Shown here: positions 38,201-50,756 of the stretch, piece after piece
Numbering within the stretch: position 1 is the first letter of the stretch
How the letters are laid out: every line of letters starts with the position of its first letter
Origin: Takakia lepidozioides
Lineage: Eukaryota > Streptophyta > Takakiopsida > Takakiales > Takakiaceae
Direction of reading: 5' to 3'
Length of the DNA: 64,000 nucleotides
Assembly (NCBI GenBank): GCA_030704615.1
Contig: CM060732.1
Coordinates: 79,314,171-79,378,170 of the forward strand
Notes under the pieces: model-generated
What the model saw: the letters and a program-made list of their open reading frames with translations, nothing else
Databases searched by the model: none
What the model was told of the DNA's origin: nothing
Made by a program: the position numbers and the translations under genes

Positions 38201-41200
38201 AAATACATGAGAGTATATGACTTTGCAAGCGGGGATCTCTTGGCTCAGGCATCAGGGCATGCTGAAGTCATAACAGGAGTGACTTTTCTGCCTGATTGCA
38301 GGCGCCTTATCTCGGTGAGTCACCTAGACTAGAGCAGAATCTTACATAATCTTGTCAAGCCAAAGTTGCCAGCAGGGCGCCAATGGAGCTGGAATTAACA
38401 CAAGTAACCTTGTGGCCAGTACGACCTAATCTTCACATTAAGAGGGCTAATGTAGACTATATCCTAGAATGCCACTTCCCCAAGATGCAATTAACTTCGT
38501 TGCACAGCTCTTTCACATACTGTCGTTTCTTACCTGAAGCTCTTTGTTTGTATCTACTAATGATCTTGTGTGGGCATGTGAGACTGGGAATAGGTGAGTG
38601 GGGATAGCTGCATCTTTGTGTGGCGACTTCCCGTCAGCCTGTCGCGTGCCATGCGAAAACGGTGTATTGCACAAGCGGAATCCCGACCCCCTCCTAAATG
38701 CTTGAAGTCTGTAGTCCCACGGTCACATGCAAAAGATCCAATCAGAGCTGCCAAGATCCCCAAATGTGTGAAACACATGACCACACCTAGGACCCCTGAA
38801 GGGGTTGGCAAGGATGCACCCTCAGTCGATGAACATGCTTGCCTACAAAACCAAGAGGGAGCAAAAGATCCAATTGCCCCACCAGAGATACATGGAAAGG
38901 AAGCTGAGGTGCCTCTGGTGGAGCCAAATGGTGTTGTCAAGGTACTTTTATGTTCACCATTTTCGTTCACCATCTTCTTGGACTATATTCCTGTCAAGAA
39001 AAAGCTGAAAGCTTTGTCGTTTGTCGTACCATGGCTTGGACAGATTAGTGACACTGGATGAACTTGGTGCATGTGCAAGAAATCCAAAAACTCCTCAACA
39101 GTATAATCCAATGAGTAAGAACTTGCTTCCAGCATTTGCTGGAAACTCTTTCAAAACATGACCTGTAAACTGAATGTTGTAAAATTTTGGTTTAGGTGGA
39201 CGAACCAACACCCGCAGGCTTCAAATTCAGTGTATCGAGGCTGCCCCCATGGGCCCAGGCCAAAGTTGCACTTGAGGAGCCCACCAGTTCTGATGGGAAA
39301 TCTGACTCTACTGCAGAGGGCAACCCCTTGCAGTCATTTGAGTCACGTTGGGCAGAGGTATAGTAGATTCAACTGTGTGAGTATTTTGTATGCTTCCATG
39401 TTCTTGGATCAGTATTATATGGCTGAGGGAAGTTCTTAGTGCTATCTCGTTTGAGTGGCCAGTCCAAATTGCAAAAAACTGTAGTGTTGTTTTGTAGGTC
39501 AAGTACTTGCCTCTCAAGTTTCCAGTCTCTAACATTTATGGTCTACTTGGCAGCGCCTTGGATGTGATGGGTACAAGCTTTTCTCAGAATTCAAGGGAGA
39601 GATCACACCACCAGCTACTATACGTGCAAGTGGGTTTGGTGCCCGCAGACGCTTCTCAGTGGAGGGGGCTGTTCCAGCCATTGTGGACAGTACCCCTGAA
39701 AGCATATCATCACAGCCAGAGGGTAGCCCCTTGTCAAGTCCAAGAGGCCCTGTCAGGTGCGACCTCCTTAGCAGTAGTGTTTGTGGTTAAATTATAGTAC
39801 GTCCCAACTGCAACAGGGATGTGGGGATAAATAGTGAGGACTGAATCAGGGGGTTCAGCATGATACCAGATGTTACACTACTTTCCTTGTCGCAGTCCAT
39901 TTTCTCTCTTTCCGTCCAGATGACTCAAATATCTGCTACTTAGAGCATTCAGGAAATCACAGATCGATTTGTTTTCTTCTTTCTGTCACGTTTCCCTTCA
40001 CTGAGCTATGACCCCAGTTATAATCTCAGTTTTCCTGTTGACGCTCCAGCCTTAACCAAATCGAACCCGTGTTGCTGTGTAAGTCACTTTCTATTGGACA
40101 TGCATGAACGTTTCCCTGGGAAGGTGTTGTGAGAGGAATCCTGATGCTTGTCCAAATACTGTCAATTCCTTCGAAGGTGGACCAAGCATCAATCTGCAGG
40201 CTTAGTGATGTGCCTGAAAAGGGGTGTGCAACTGGAACTGATTTCCATTTGTCTCTTGTGCAGGAAGGAGACACACTGGAAAACAGTTCACACTGTGTTC
40301 TTTGACGAACTTGATTACATCCAAGATGAGTCTCCACCCCAGAATGGCCTCCTAAACAATACTGTGAGAAAAGGTGAAGGTAAAGAGTCTAAATTAGGCA
40401 GCTCTGGGACTTGCAACTATGGCCATATCTGGTCTTCACCAGGTGAGAAAATACGAGCAAAATCCCTGCTCAGCGGTGAGAAACAAGACCCAACAAGCAT
40501 TGAACATGAGGATGAGGATGGGGTGGTAGTTGATCTCTCAGATGATGACCAAGATATCAGTGGTCACAAGGGTGAAGGCCTCCATGAAAAGTACAGGGCT
40601 GCTGAAGATAAGGAAGAGGATGCTATTGTGTACTATGAGACACCTGGGGTGGCCATAACCTGCATGCCAATCAAGGATGGTGAAGACGAGATGTTTGCCG
40701 TTTCCTCAAAGCGCAGGCAGTCTTCAGGCACCGTTGATAGCTTCAAGCTCGAGATTATGGATGACCCACAAACTGCACCATGCAGTCCGCTAGATACCGT
40801 GAAGCAACCTCTGGACATCGATGCTGATTCTAAGCGGCTATCACCATTAGATAATGTTAAGGTTTCTGGGGATAGTGAGTCAGCAGGTGAAGATGAAGAA
40901 GGGGTTGAGGATGATGACTTCAGTCCTCAGAGGGACCTATTCAGCGCCCACTTCGACAAACTGGCATCTGACTTGAAGGTGAGATATTTTCAGAGTATTA
41001 GCATAGTGGTCACATGCATTCTTGTACTCCGTGGTAACAACTACTGGTATGGGAACAATTGCAAGTGCTCAAAGGTGGGCAGTACGCTTGCTTTTGTGTC
41101 TTCTATTCCCTTTCCACAAGAAAAGCTTGAAACACTAATGTGCCATAATCTCCAGGGACAGTCAGGGGACAAACTTGCAAAGGTCATTATTAAACTACCA

Positions 41201-44174
41201 ACCATAGCCTTCAGCCTTACTACCTCTCCAACTCAACGATGTTTGTCCAAAGTCTTTTAGCAGAGGGGATTTCACTCCTACATATGAAGGCATGTTCACA
41301 TGTATCTTGTGTCAGAGGAAGATATCGTTTGCAATGCTCCATTGCTCAAGAGACTGTTGCTTATCCTTGTCACATGTATGAACATCTGTTGGCAGGTGGA
41401 AGGTTCTGCCAGAAGTAGCTTTTCGGCTCGTTTTTTTGCAAGGTTGAATCCAGCGTTAGCACGTGTGCCATTATTTCAAACTGCACCATCTCCTGTTGGG
41501 GACAAAATGAGTATGAGCGATACCCAGGCATTATTACAGGATGATGACCTTGACAACAACCCAGGCCGCTTGCTAGCTGCTGAGAGGGAGCGTCTGAAGC
41601 TGCGGGAGCGACAGGTATGGGTTTATATAAAGCAATGCTGAAACATAATGAAAGGACAATTGTCTTTCTCGCATAGATGCTCTTATACTGGAGCTAATCT
41701 ATCGAGGATAAATAGATCTATGCAGAATCATCATTTATATGCAAGGCGATGTGACTATTCCTTTCTTTCTGGGTGTGCCACCTATAGCCTGTTCCTACCA
41801 CAGCTTGGCATCGAATCAAATGAAGCTTCGAATTTGTTTTCAGTTAGGGTCAGGTTGGATAGTGTTTTTTTTTTTCATATGCACCTCACAGGGATTGGTA
41901 AATATCACCTATCCAGACATCCCCTAGTCTGGAAAGAGGTTCTTGAAAGCTACCTGCAAAGTTTTTGCTTTTTCCCCTCTTTTCCTCGCTTATGTGAGTG
42001 AAATCCTTGTCATAGCAGGACAAAATGGCAGTCGAAGTTCAAAGAATGAGGCAGCGGCTTGTCAACCTGGGCATTGCAGTGGCAGAGATTTCACACGATG
42101 TTGACAACACAGAGAGCCGCAAGGTTGGAGATGGAGATGAAAGGGTTTCTGCTCAATGCCCACCCTGTCCCAAAACCATGGATGTTCTATCCCTGATTAG
42201 TCCCCCCCTTACTCAAGAAGGAGCAGAGGAAGGCCTTTCCATCCCAACTTTCCTCCCTATGCCATCATTGTCTTTCTCTGCCAAAGTGCCTGGAAATTCT
42301 CCCCTTTCTCCTAGACTTGGGGATCCTGCAGCAGAGAGCTGTCGGTGTGAGAAGGCAAGCATGGGATCCTTTATTAGAGCAAGTAGCAATGGACTGGAGG
42401 GACTGGGCCTCCATAGCTCAGAAGCCGGTGGCAGTCGTACGCTGTTAGGAGCTCATAGAACGGCCTCAGAAACTGTTCCATCAAAAGATTCAAATGGTTG
42501 TAGGGTGGATTCTGGGCAGTCAGCTGACATGGAAGGCTCAGACACGGAAAAGGTACTTGTGCTTCAAGTCCCATCCGACCCACATGCTCCGTCAGAGCAG
42601 CTGGGCTTGCAAGTTGTGGGAAGGCCCCCAGAGAGAGGAGACAAGTGTGTGGAGGACCAAGGGGTGGGTTATCAGATGGAGTGTCTGGATGCAAGACCTG
42701 CAGTATCTCCAGTGAAGCCTGCTGAAAGAAGCAAAGTTGTTGGGATGAACCGGATCTTGGGTATGCTTACAGAACTGAGTTCCTCTTTTGAGCATGTAGT
42801 TCAAACATTTCAGGGCGCTCTTGGAGTTTTTGGTCCTCTTTTCTATGTGTAGAGCCTATGTATCCGTGAATTTGTGTTCTGATAATCAGCGCTCTTTGAG
42901 ATGAGACCAAAACAATCTTGTTCAGCATAGAATTGGCCAATACAACAATTGGAAATACCTGCTGTTTCTCCATACATGACTCTTTCTGCGTGTTCTGCAT
43001 CATTCAGGGCTCTCTGAGCAAGGTGATGCACAGGACAGACTTCTCCACAGTTCCTTGGAACCCGTAGTTGGAGAGACCTTCAGATTTTCACAGCCATTGC
43101 CCCGCCCTCTTGAAGACTACCGAAAGGCGTTGAAGGATTTGATGGAAACAGCAGAGAGAGCATCCTTGCTATTTGGTGAGGTGCGATCCTTCTACCTAAG
43201 GGCCGGTGCTGCAGAGGATCATGTGACTCCCAGTGGCCCCCCTTCTTCAAGTCTGCCAGCAGATGTGTTGCTTTTGGCTCAAGCATACCAGAGGCTGCTA
43301 CCTGGTACGCTGCAACTGGTGCAGACTCTCACTGACGAGGCTGCAGCCTGTGTAGTACCGTGGGATGGTACCAAAGATGAGAAGTCGGCAGGTGAATTCA
43401 CATTGGACAACTTCAGCTGTGGAAAGAGCAATGACTACGGTAGGTGCCCAGGCTTCTTCCTCCCAATCGAGCTAGGATAATATGTGGATTACTATTATAC
43501 GCAGAGATGGCTAACCGATTATGGGGATCCAAATTCAAGTGCTTTGGGCACTAACAACTGTCGGATTCTGGAGTTATGTTCTTGGCTCATTTTTTCCAAT
43601 TACACAAGCTTGAAAACATGGAGCAGCTGTGTAATATATCGCCATGTGACCATTCATGGCCTCGGGACTTAACATTTGAGTGGCCAGGTGCCGTCCCTCT
43701 GAAACCAAGCAAACTTTCCTAACACTTCTTTCAGAGGAGATGAGGGCTGTCAGGAGCGAAGTCAGAAATTTGGCCACTCTCTGGCTAAGGTGGTAATTGG
43801 TGGGGAGAAGTTGCAGCAAGGGTTCTCCATACATTTTGTTTTGGGAGTAGATCAGGAAGCACTGATAAGGGTGAGCATAGGTGGTAGAAGTTTCCTCCGA
43901 GTGAACAGTGTATGTGTACTTGATTACCCAGCTGCATTTGTACTTCGTTGACGATGGCTTTGTTGTTGGCAAAGTGTTTTGCAGGCCTGTATTGCCTAAC
44001 TCTAACCCCACTTTTTTGGCAGGGATGCCCAACATCCACTCAAGGCCATGGACAGGCACTTCATCCACAGACTCACTATTGGCCTCTCTTGACATTGAGA
44101 GTTTTATTTCTCGCTATTCAGAGACACTTGCAAGCCAGGTCCTTGCGCTCGTGCAGAAATCTTTGCCTTCCTGA
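29204..44174 (+). CDS. WDR62/MABP1-like WD40-repeat scaffold protein, 22 exons
   Basis: Exons: 29204-29251, 29819-30040, 30457-30565, 31041-31403, 31843-31898, 32483-32735, 33069-33124, 33576-33852, 34135-34316, 34662-34804, 35034-35135, 35412-35550, 35878-35964, 38153-38314, 38594-38941, 39196-39357, 39554-39756, 40264-40978, 41396-41614, 42019-42760, 43008-43439, 44023-44174. All phases agree, giving 1,723 codons plus TGA. The first 15 exons form two WD40 propellers that follow animal MABP1/WDR62 step by step: [69 protein letters not shown]. The rest is acidic, Ser-rich and ends in helices. Animal relatives are JNK scaffolds and spindle-pole proteins; the plant role is not stated by the sequence. 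The start ATG gives MRLLRRKTKKLDQCGK, like the basic N-terminus of the animal proteins. Confidence 0.9.
36090..38000. repeat. Repeated modules inside intron 13 of the WDR gene
   Basis: This 2.2-kb intron, the largest of the gene, contains related blocks. TGCTTGGCAGCTTACC occurs near 36604, 37187 and 37740. A block with CATCAGGCGGACACAGAAACC (36170) recurs as CGTCAGGTGGACATGGAAACC (37380). CTGTCTGCAGCCCTATCTCC (36249) recurs near 37484. TTATAAAGTACCATTTCATT-like ends occur near 36731, 37860 and 37977, and near 30850 in intron 3. These look like several copies of one short interspersed family. Confidence 0.65.
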
Positions 44175-46024
44175 CAGTGCTGAACCTGAATTCATGGGCA
44201 TGATCGAACAATATTTCTCTTTGTTTTGAAGTGCAGGAGAAAAACCACAGTTGGGAGATGAGTGTTCTCTTCTCTCAAGTTTTCTGTGCAAAAATGACCC
44301 TTAGTTATCAACAGAAATTGCCATGTAACATCAGGGGCCTAAATGTCATTCCCCTATAATAATTTTTACACCTCAGTGGAAAAGGAAATTATCACAGACA
44401 TTGGATGTGCCCATGTAATCCAAAGATAGGAACTAGCCTTGGATCTTTAACTATAGGAAGTGCTTTGAGGTGAGATGGCTTTGAACTTTTTCCATTGAGA
44501 ATGTAGTCGAAGTTAAGGTCTGAAGAGATGGAGACAGTGAAGGTGGTGTTTTGTGTTGCTCTAGTGATTAGACACTAGGTTCTAATGCACCTGTGATCTG
44601 CATTGTCTATCTACCCATGTATGTTGATCTTGCGTTCCTACAGGGGATATGTGCTGGTGCAGCCGGTAGGCATTGTAAGAATGGGTGGAACTACTTTTTG
44701 TGGTGCTGGCCTTAGTCTTTTTTGGGAGGGTTTAGGTGGTTTACAACACCCCTTTTTCTAGCAAAGCAATTACTACCCTGTCATGATAGTTTCTATTGAT
44801 ATTTTTATGTATCATGCAATCCTGCTGTGAACTCCTCCCAGGGTCACTGGTGAAGATCTATTGAAGATCTATTCAATACACAAGGCACTCGCTGGCATTT
44901 GGCACTGTCACCACTGTAATTCTGCTCTTCGGCTACTGCTTTATTAGCTTGTTTCTTGATGGCAATATGCCTCTCTTGATGGGAAGATTGCTTTACAATG
45001 TCTTTGCTGCTTACATGGGAATAGCTTAGACCTGCAGATTCGGCCGGCTTGTGGGTTCACTGATGGTCCTGGACTCGATGGTCTTGTAGCTCCCAGGCCA
45101 CTAGCTCCATCTAGGACTTGGACAACAGAAGCATAGCTGCAGCCAGAAGGTGTGGTAGCTTCATGTACATTGTATATGTTTGGTCAGTGTGGTGTATCGT
45201 GATTGTATGGTCTCCGCTACTAATTCCCCATCTTCTTCACTTGTGTAGCCAAGTTGCCTACCAGCTGTTTCAATGTGTCCATGATCTAGTTGCTTCCATA
45301 ACAAATGAAGCTCTGAACTAACCCTCCTAATTCTCCATGATAGTGCCGACGCCCTTAAGTGGCAGAGAGATTTGACATCTTGTGGCCAAATTAAAGCTTA
45401 GGCAACTACCAAAATCAGGATGATCAGTATATTAGTAGCCCACCATACATACCCTGGTCTTGTTGCTGGTTAATTGATTGAGCACTACCATCAGTCCTCA
45501 CAGTAGGGGTTGTTAGCTTGTTATGGCTAGCTTCAACATTTGACAAGGAGAGATTGGATGAATAGAGAACCATTGCCTCTCTTGGGTTATTAGCTTTGAA
45601 CACGAGCACGAATAGCTTGTGGTATGGAAACCTCTGTGTCATTGTTCATCAGACGGTGCAGTCAATGCAAAAGGAAGCAAGATTATGAAGAACTTTGTAC
45701 TGTAAGCGGTATGGTGTTTCCATTGCTATGAGAAGTGACACAAAAGGATATGTGTAAGAAAAAGAATCAGCTCAATTTGAGCTTTGAATTTAGCGTTTTC
45801 CAATAACTGGTGAGCTCTGGGCTACTCCTAATTAAGCAGCTTCCACTTTCTGCGATTTCTGCACTAGTTCTCTAGATCAGTCTTGGTTAGTCCCCGAAGA
45901 AGCTCCATGGATCATCACTGGTGCTTGCAAAGTCTTCGAGAATCTATAGATATCTTGTTAGAACTTCTAAACCCTGGGGTGAAGAGAGAAATCCTAGTAT
46001 ATGGCGGCGATTGTCTTGGAATTT
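44175..46024. other. Convergent intergenic region
   Basis: It lies between the 3' ends of the WDR gene (plus) and the polyketide synthase (minus) and must hold both 3' UTRs. No coding frame, repeat or RNA gene is evident; the short frames at 45118-45321 and 45424-45642 are unsupported. Confidence 0.45.
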
Positions 46025-47224
46025 TTACATTGACGGCATGCTGCGGAGCACCAATCCTTCCATTGTCAGCCCTGGGCCAATGCCGATCAGCAATCCCCAC
46101 TCCTTGCCCTCTCCTGTTGTTGATGCACCTGCCTTCAGTGACCGAGTGCGAATATTATCGAGCACAAACAACACACATGCGCTGCCCATGTTGCCGTAGT
46201 TTGCAAGAGTGTCTCGGCTCGCCCCTAACTTCTCTGGCGACAAACCCAATTGGTTCTCTATTTGGTTGAGGATCGCAACACCTCCCGGGTGTACCGCCCA
46301 GAACATGTCATTACACTCTGTGGAATCTGCCCATGCTCTTGCTTCGGTCACAAACTCGTCGATGCTCGTTGACACCAGCTTGGGGATATCTGGCGTCAGG
46401 TGGTAGTACATGCCAGCCTCCATAAAGTGTCCGTCAATCGCTCCTTCACTGTTTGGCACATTCATCTCACCGGCCCATTGGATTTCAAACAACGGTCGCT
46501 CCACTTCGGGGATTAGATCACATCCCACGATCACTGCTCCTGCACCGTCTCCAAACAATCCTTGTCCTACTAATCCGTCTAGATATTCCTCGCTGGGTGC
46601 TCGGAAGAAGCTAGCGGTCACTTCGCTGCTGATTACCAGCACGCGGGCACCCTTGTTGTTCTCGGCAAGGTCCTTGGCAACTCTCAGTGCAGCAGCCCCT
46701 CCCCAGCAACCTGTCTGGTACATCATCACCCGTCTCACCTTTGGGGAAAGTCCCAAGGATTTTGCGACAATGAGATCAACCCCGGGCATATTCACCACAC
46801 TAGTGGTAGTCACGACGATATGGGTAATCTCTGACTTGGAGCGGCCCCACTCTTTGATCACCTTCTCGGCTGCCTCCTTGGCCAGCTTTGGCACCCACTC
46901 AATCAGTATGTTGTGACGCACATTGAGGGAGTCATCGAGGTAGGTGCCCAAAACGGGGTACTCTTCGATCAATTCCTTTGTCATAACCATGTGACGTTTG
47001 TTGATTTGCATCTTATCACAGATGCGCTTGAACTTGGCTTTGAGGGCGGTCTTGTGATTGCAGTTGGTGGCATCGAAGTAGTAGTCAGCGTAGGTGCTCT
47101 GCTCATGCACTGTCGGAGGATTCGCTGTTCCGATGGCCATCACCGTAGCAGGCCCCTCCGCTCGTGGCTGCGCTCTAGTGCGGCCGTAACTCTGCCCTCC
47201 ATGGACTTGCCCATTTGACGCCAT
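46025..47224 (-). CDS. Type III polyketide synthase, chalcone-synthase-like
   Basis: An intact intronless 399-residue protein, the normal length for the family. The catalytic triad is present: Cys in YQTGCWGG, His in FWAVHPGG, Asn in YGNMGSACV; the gatekeeper Phe lies in GQGLFGDGA. The family closes with GIGPGLTMEGLVLRS. These enzymes condense a CoA starter with malonyl-CoA in the cytosol. In alfalfa CHS2 numbering (from memory), Thr197 is Phe (VTASFF), Ser338 is Gly (NMGSA), Asp136 is Asn and the residue after the catalytic Cys is Trp, so the active-site cavity differs from true chalcone synthase and the product may be a resorcinol, pyrone or benzalacetone type. Most seed-plant CHS genes have an intron at the Cys60 codon, missing here. 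Start ATG at 47224 follows a short basic N-terminus. Confidence 0.93.
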   Translation of the reverse strand: MASNGQVHGGQSYGRTRAQPRAEGPATVMAIGTANPPTVHEQSTYADYYFDATNCNHKTALKAKFKRICDKMQINKRHMVMTKELIEEYPVLGTYLDDSLNVRHNILIEWVPKLAKEAAEKVIKEWGRSKSEITHIVVTTTSVVNMPGVDLIVAKSLGLSPKVRRVMMYQTGCWGGAAALRVAKDLAENNKGARVLVISSEVTASFFRAPSEEYLDGLVGQGLFGDGAGAVIVGCDLIPEVERPLFEIQWAGEMNVPNSEGAIDGHFMEAGMYYHLTPDIPKLVSTSIDEFVTEARAWADSTECNDMFWAVHPGGVAILNQIENQLGLSPEKLGASRDTLANYGNMGSACVLFVLDNIRTRSLKAGASTTGEGKEWGLLIGIGPGLTMEGLVLRSMPSM

Positions 47225-47565
47225 TGCACCTGCGGTGTCTTCTGGACCTGATTATAGATTGAGCTCTGCCTTGACTGGGCTAATAAGCAGATGGGTAATA
47301 TCACCAGCTAAGAAATTTACACCTCCAAGGTATGTCAAAGATTATCCCGTTCAGCTCCGGCTTCTTAAAGCTTACAATGACGAAGATGGAGATAATTGTG
47401 TACAGCGATGGATGAGTATCACCAGCTAGATGTGGGAGCTCCAAGGCATATAGTTCGAATATGAGATCTCAGGCTGTCCAGAATTTAGAGAGCTTGTGTA
47501 TTGCCAACTCGAGTCTAAAGCTCTGAGACTCCCTGAAGAAGATGGATGGAGTAGAAACCCGGCAG

Positions 47566-47582
47566 GACAACTATATATAAGT
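47566..47582 (-). promoter_or_regulatory. Possible TATA box of the polyketide synthase gene
   Basis: On the minus strand CTTATATATAGTTG reads as a good plant TATA element about 350 bp upstream of the start codon. That leaves a 5' UTR of roughly 310 bp, long but possible. No second candidate lies nearer. Confidence 0.4.
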
Positions 47583-47599
47583 GTGCGTGTATGCACATG

Positions 47600-50340
47600 G
47601 GTGCGTGTGAGTGCGCGTGTAGACCCCAGGGATTGTGGGTCTGCGCTGCGCGTGCTGATTTGACCGATTACTGTTGGGCGACTTACTGGGCAGGCCACTC
47701 AAATTTGACTGTGCCTTACTGTTGGCCTCTGATCAATTTGCAGGCAGTGCAAAGTTCGCTCGGACCGCCAACCTTTCGGATATCGAGGAGCCCAGGGACC
47801 CAGGGCTCCCCGGGATCCAGGACCCTCATCTCTTGGAGGCAATTGGGAGGGAACTTTCCAGTATTCGAATTGGGGGATTTCTGTTAAAAACAACAAATCC
47901 AGGTTTGCACAGCGTGGGATGAGAGCATGAGTAAGTTGACTGACAGAGGCTGCGCGGGCGCAGACAAGCAAATGCAATATGTATGAATTGCGGTGCAGTC
48001 TCTGCTTGACTGGGTCACAGAGCCGTCCTACATTGCACTGAAACTGCAGTGTAAAGTTCAGGGTGGGCCCACGACTCTGAACTCCAGGTGCACACGCTGT
48101 GATGCAATTCCAAGTGAATGCCAAGTTGCTACGCTTCTCTCAAAAGTCATATGCGGTTGCTGGCCATATGCGGCCAGCCACCGCCGCTCAATGCGTCTCT
48201 GTGGTGAGGGTCTAGTGCTGGTATTGAAATATTTTCACCTTTCAATAACAGCCGCCGGTTCAATAGTATTAGAATACTCACAAAATTTTAATACCCATCG
48301 AACTCGGGTATAAATAATTTGATTATGGCATGTTGGGTGAAATAGTAACGAGTATGTGGTGGGCTGGATCTGCACTTGTCCAACAATGGTTGATACTTCA
48401 TATATATATATATATATGATGCCTCCCGAAGGAAGCGTCAATTATGGTGTCTCTACTAATACCATGTGAGGTTGGGTAGCGAGCATGCTCAAGCGAGCAC
48501 AAGGGCATATTCCCCAAATTTCTGCGAAATTTCCGTGAAATTTTCAGAGGGAAACGAGATTGGTGAAACTAATAATTATGCGAAATTAACACATAAAGAA
48601 CAAGTAGCCCCTATACCTGATGAACATGTTACCCTATAGGCGTGGCTTTTTATCCACAACAGGTGGGCGGTGAGGCTTCACCTCAAAATTTAAGGTCCTC
48701 ACACATGGATATTTTCGCCCGGCGAAACCAGCATGAGAAGAAATCACATTGTAGCTAACTAAAAGATGGGATTGTTGGGTGATGATTTTATATAGAAAGT
48801 TTTGACTCAAGCTATACCACTAAAGGTTTCTCAATGTGAAACCCACCGCTGCTTAGGTTTGTGCCCATATCACATATATTATCTTAATGTGAAATTCACT
48901 GTTGTCGCTATAGGTTTTAGGATTTCTGGCTAGACTACTGAAGGTTTCACCTTGCTGAATTGGCATAGATGTACCGTACAAATGCATCGGTCCTCTATAC
49001 CCTCTTATGGTTTTATTCCATTTTGAAAACATATAACTTATATGACCAAGGCTTAAAAACATAAAACTCCCATGGCCAGGTTGTCCTCACATGATACCAA
49101 CCCCCTACCATGTTCATCCTGTTTGTTTTTAGCCCTAAAATGGGTATTGCTTGGATATTGCCTTTCCCAACACCTGCCTAGGTGGGGTATTGACTTTGGT
49201 ATTGCAAGTGCCAATAGTACTAAGGGTTCTATTTCTTAACCCTAATATTATAAAAATAGATACCACGGCTACAACAATTTGCCGAGCTCCATTGTTTTCT
49301 ACAATGACAACAACAATATTGTGAATTCCGTGAGCTACACACTAGAGGAGACCGGGTTGATACCAATGTTGGGCGGGTATGTCACTAAGAACATGACCTA
49401 CGGGTCCGGACTTGTCAATATGAAAACCCACTAGAAGCACGCCGGGCCCGGGCTTGTGAGGATTTTAAGATTTTTGTTGTCCCGCGGTTATGCATAATCT
49501 ATGTTTTTTTTTTTGTGGGTCATGGATATAAAGGGTTTGTTGTTACATAACCCTGCCGGTCGTGTGTAAGGGCAGGTCATGATTTTATTTATTTATTTAT
49601 AAATGACTCCAACTTCTCTAAGAAGATTTTGGCCACCCTCATTCATTGAAAATCATCAATTGCTGAAGTACCTCAGTCATGATCTCCCCCCTATTTCATC
49701 AACTATCACTAGTCATCACCAACCTGGGCCCACCTCTTCACATGCCCTCATTCTCCAGACTCCACAAGCCCCGCCCACCCCTCCCACACCACTAACCCGC
49801 CTATGCACGGCTTTTGGCGGGCCTCGTAGAGCCGTAACCCACCTATACAGGTCTTGGGGGGTGCCCTAGGGAGAGCCAAACCCACCTAGGCAAATTGAGT
49901 AAATGAAAGGTTTATAGTAAGAATTAGATCCACATATGCAATCCACAATCCACTTGGACTGCAACCTTCTTATCTGGGATAACTTTCAACTAATAGACAT
50001 TAAACATAAAAAAAGCTACAAGGAATAACGTCCGTTGGGACGAATGTCCAGACGCGACTTCCAACATGACGTTAATGTATCAGCATCACCTCGCGTCCAC
50101 ATGTGCAACCCTGTTTGCGATTTTGAGCTCGACCCTTTGGGCCTTGTGAAAAAGAGTTTAGATTTTTGGTTGTGATGCCCAAAGGGATGGCAGATTACTC
50201 ATAATGCCGCAATATTGAGTTGCGGCGCCAAAAGAACTTAGTTTTCTTTTCTATATGTTTCTTCTTCTTATGGTGCTTGTGACTTGTGACGTCGAGGGGT
50301 CGCAAATTATTCAAAACATCAGCCTTGGGTTGGGCCCCTG
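47600..50340. other. Intergenic region, no recognised gene
   Basis: It contains a short AT dinucleotide run (about 48398-48417), homopolymer T runs near 49505 and a run of degenerate AT-rich sequence. The plus frame at 49603-49869 is Pro/Thr-rich and unsupported. Nothing recognisable as a gene or a complete element was found. Confidence 0.4.
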
Positions 50341-50399
50341 GGCAAAAAAAAACGCTTAGATAATTTTTATTTTTTTAGATAATTGTGCGACGATCTTTT

Positions 50400-50570
50400 C
50401 CGTCTCAAACTTATTCCCTCAAATGTTTTTTTTATAAAAGAGCTACCCCTGCTACCAAGGTTTAACACCTTTGTGGCAGCAATTGGTGGATTGAACCCAC
50501 AACCACTTCCGAAGTGGTCTGTTTCCATTACCACTAACAATGCATCTAAGTCTAAGTGCATCCCATGTGT
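50400..50570 (-). repeat. Possible tRNA-derived SINE
   Basis: On the minus strand TTAGTGGTAATGG (A-box-like) is followed about 30 nt later by GGTTCAATCC (B-box-like), with a pairing CCACTTC/GAAGTGG arm between. Downstream is a T/A-rich run. This resembles the 5' part of a tRNA-derived SINE; no target duplication was identified. Confidence 0.3.
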
Positions 50571-50756
50571 ATCCAAAGACCCTTATGTTTCTGAGATGTA
50601 GGGTAGCCTGTGCCGTTGGCATGAAGAATTGAAATGTAGGCCCAAGTGCAATCTCCCATGTAGAGGCCCAAATGCAACCTCTAGTGTCCAATGTCATCTA
50701 AGTCCAAGCACAATCTCCTATGCATCAAGAGACCCTGCAGTTTGGGAGATCTCCAC
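50560..50756 (+). repeat. Left part of ~420-bp tandem repeat interrupted by the MULE
   Basis: The sequence from CCAAGTGCAATCTCCCATGT through CCTGCAGTTTGGGAGATCTCCAC matches 63720-63850. The repeat stops at the MULE border and resumes at 63425 with the duplicated GATCTCCAC. Confidence 0.8.
50748..50756 (+). repeat. Target-site duplication, left copy
   Basis: GATCTCCAC, identical to 63425-63433. Nine bases is the size made by Mutator-like transposases. Confidence 0.9.

Noticed and set aside
40148-41260. One 370-codon exon
   Set aside because: Both ends of this frame run into introns; the phase-consistent exon is 40264-40978.
46410-46916. Plus-strand open frame of 168 codons
   Set aside because: Antisense shadow of the intact polyketide synthase.
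49603-49869. Pro/Thr-rich plus-strand frame
   Set aside because: Low complexity, no motif, surrounded by AT-rich repeats.
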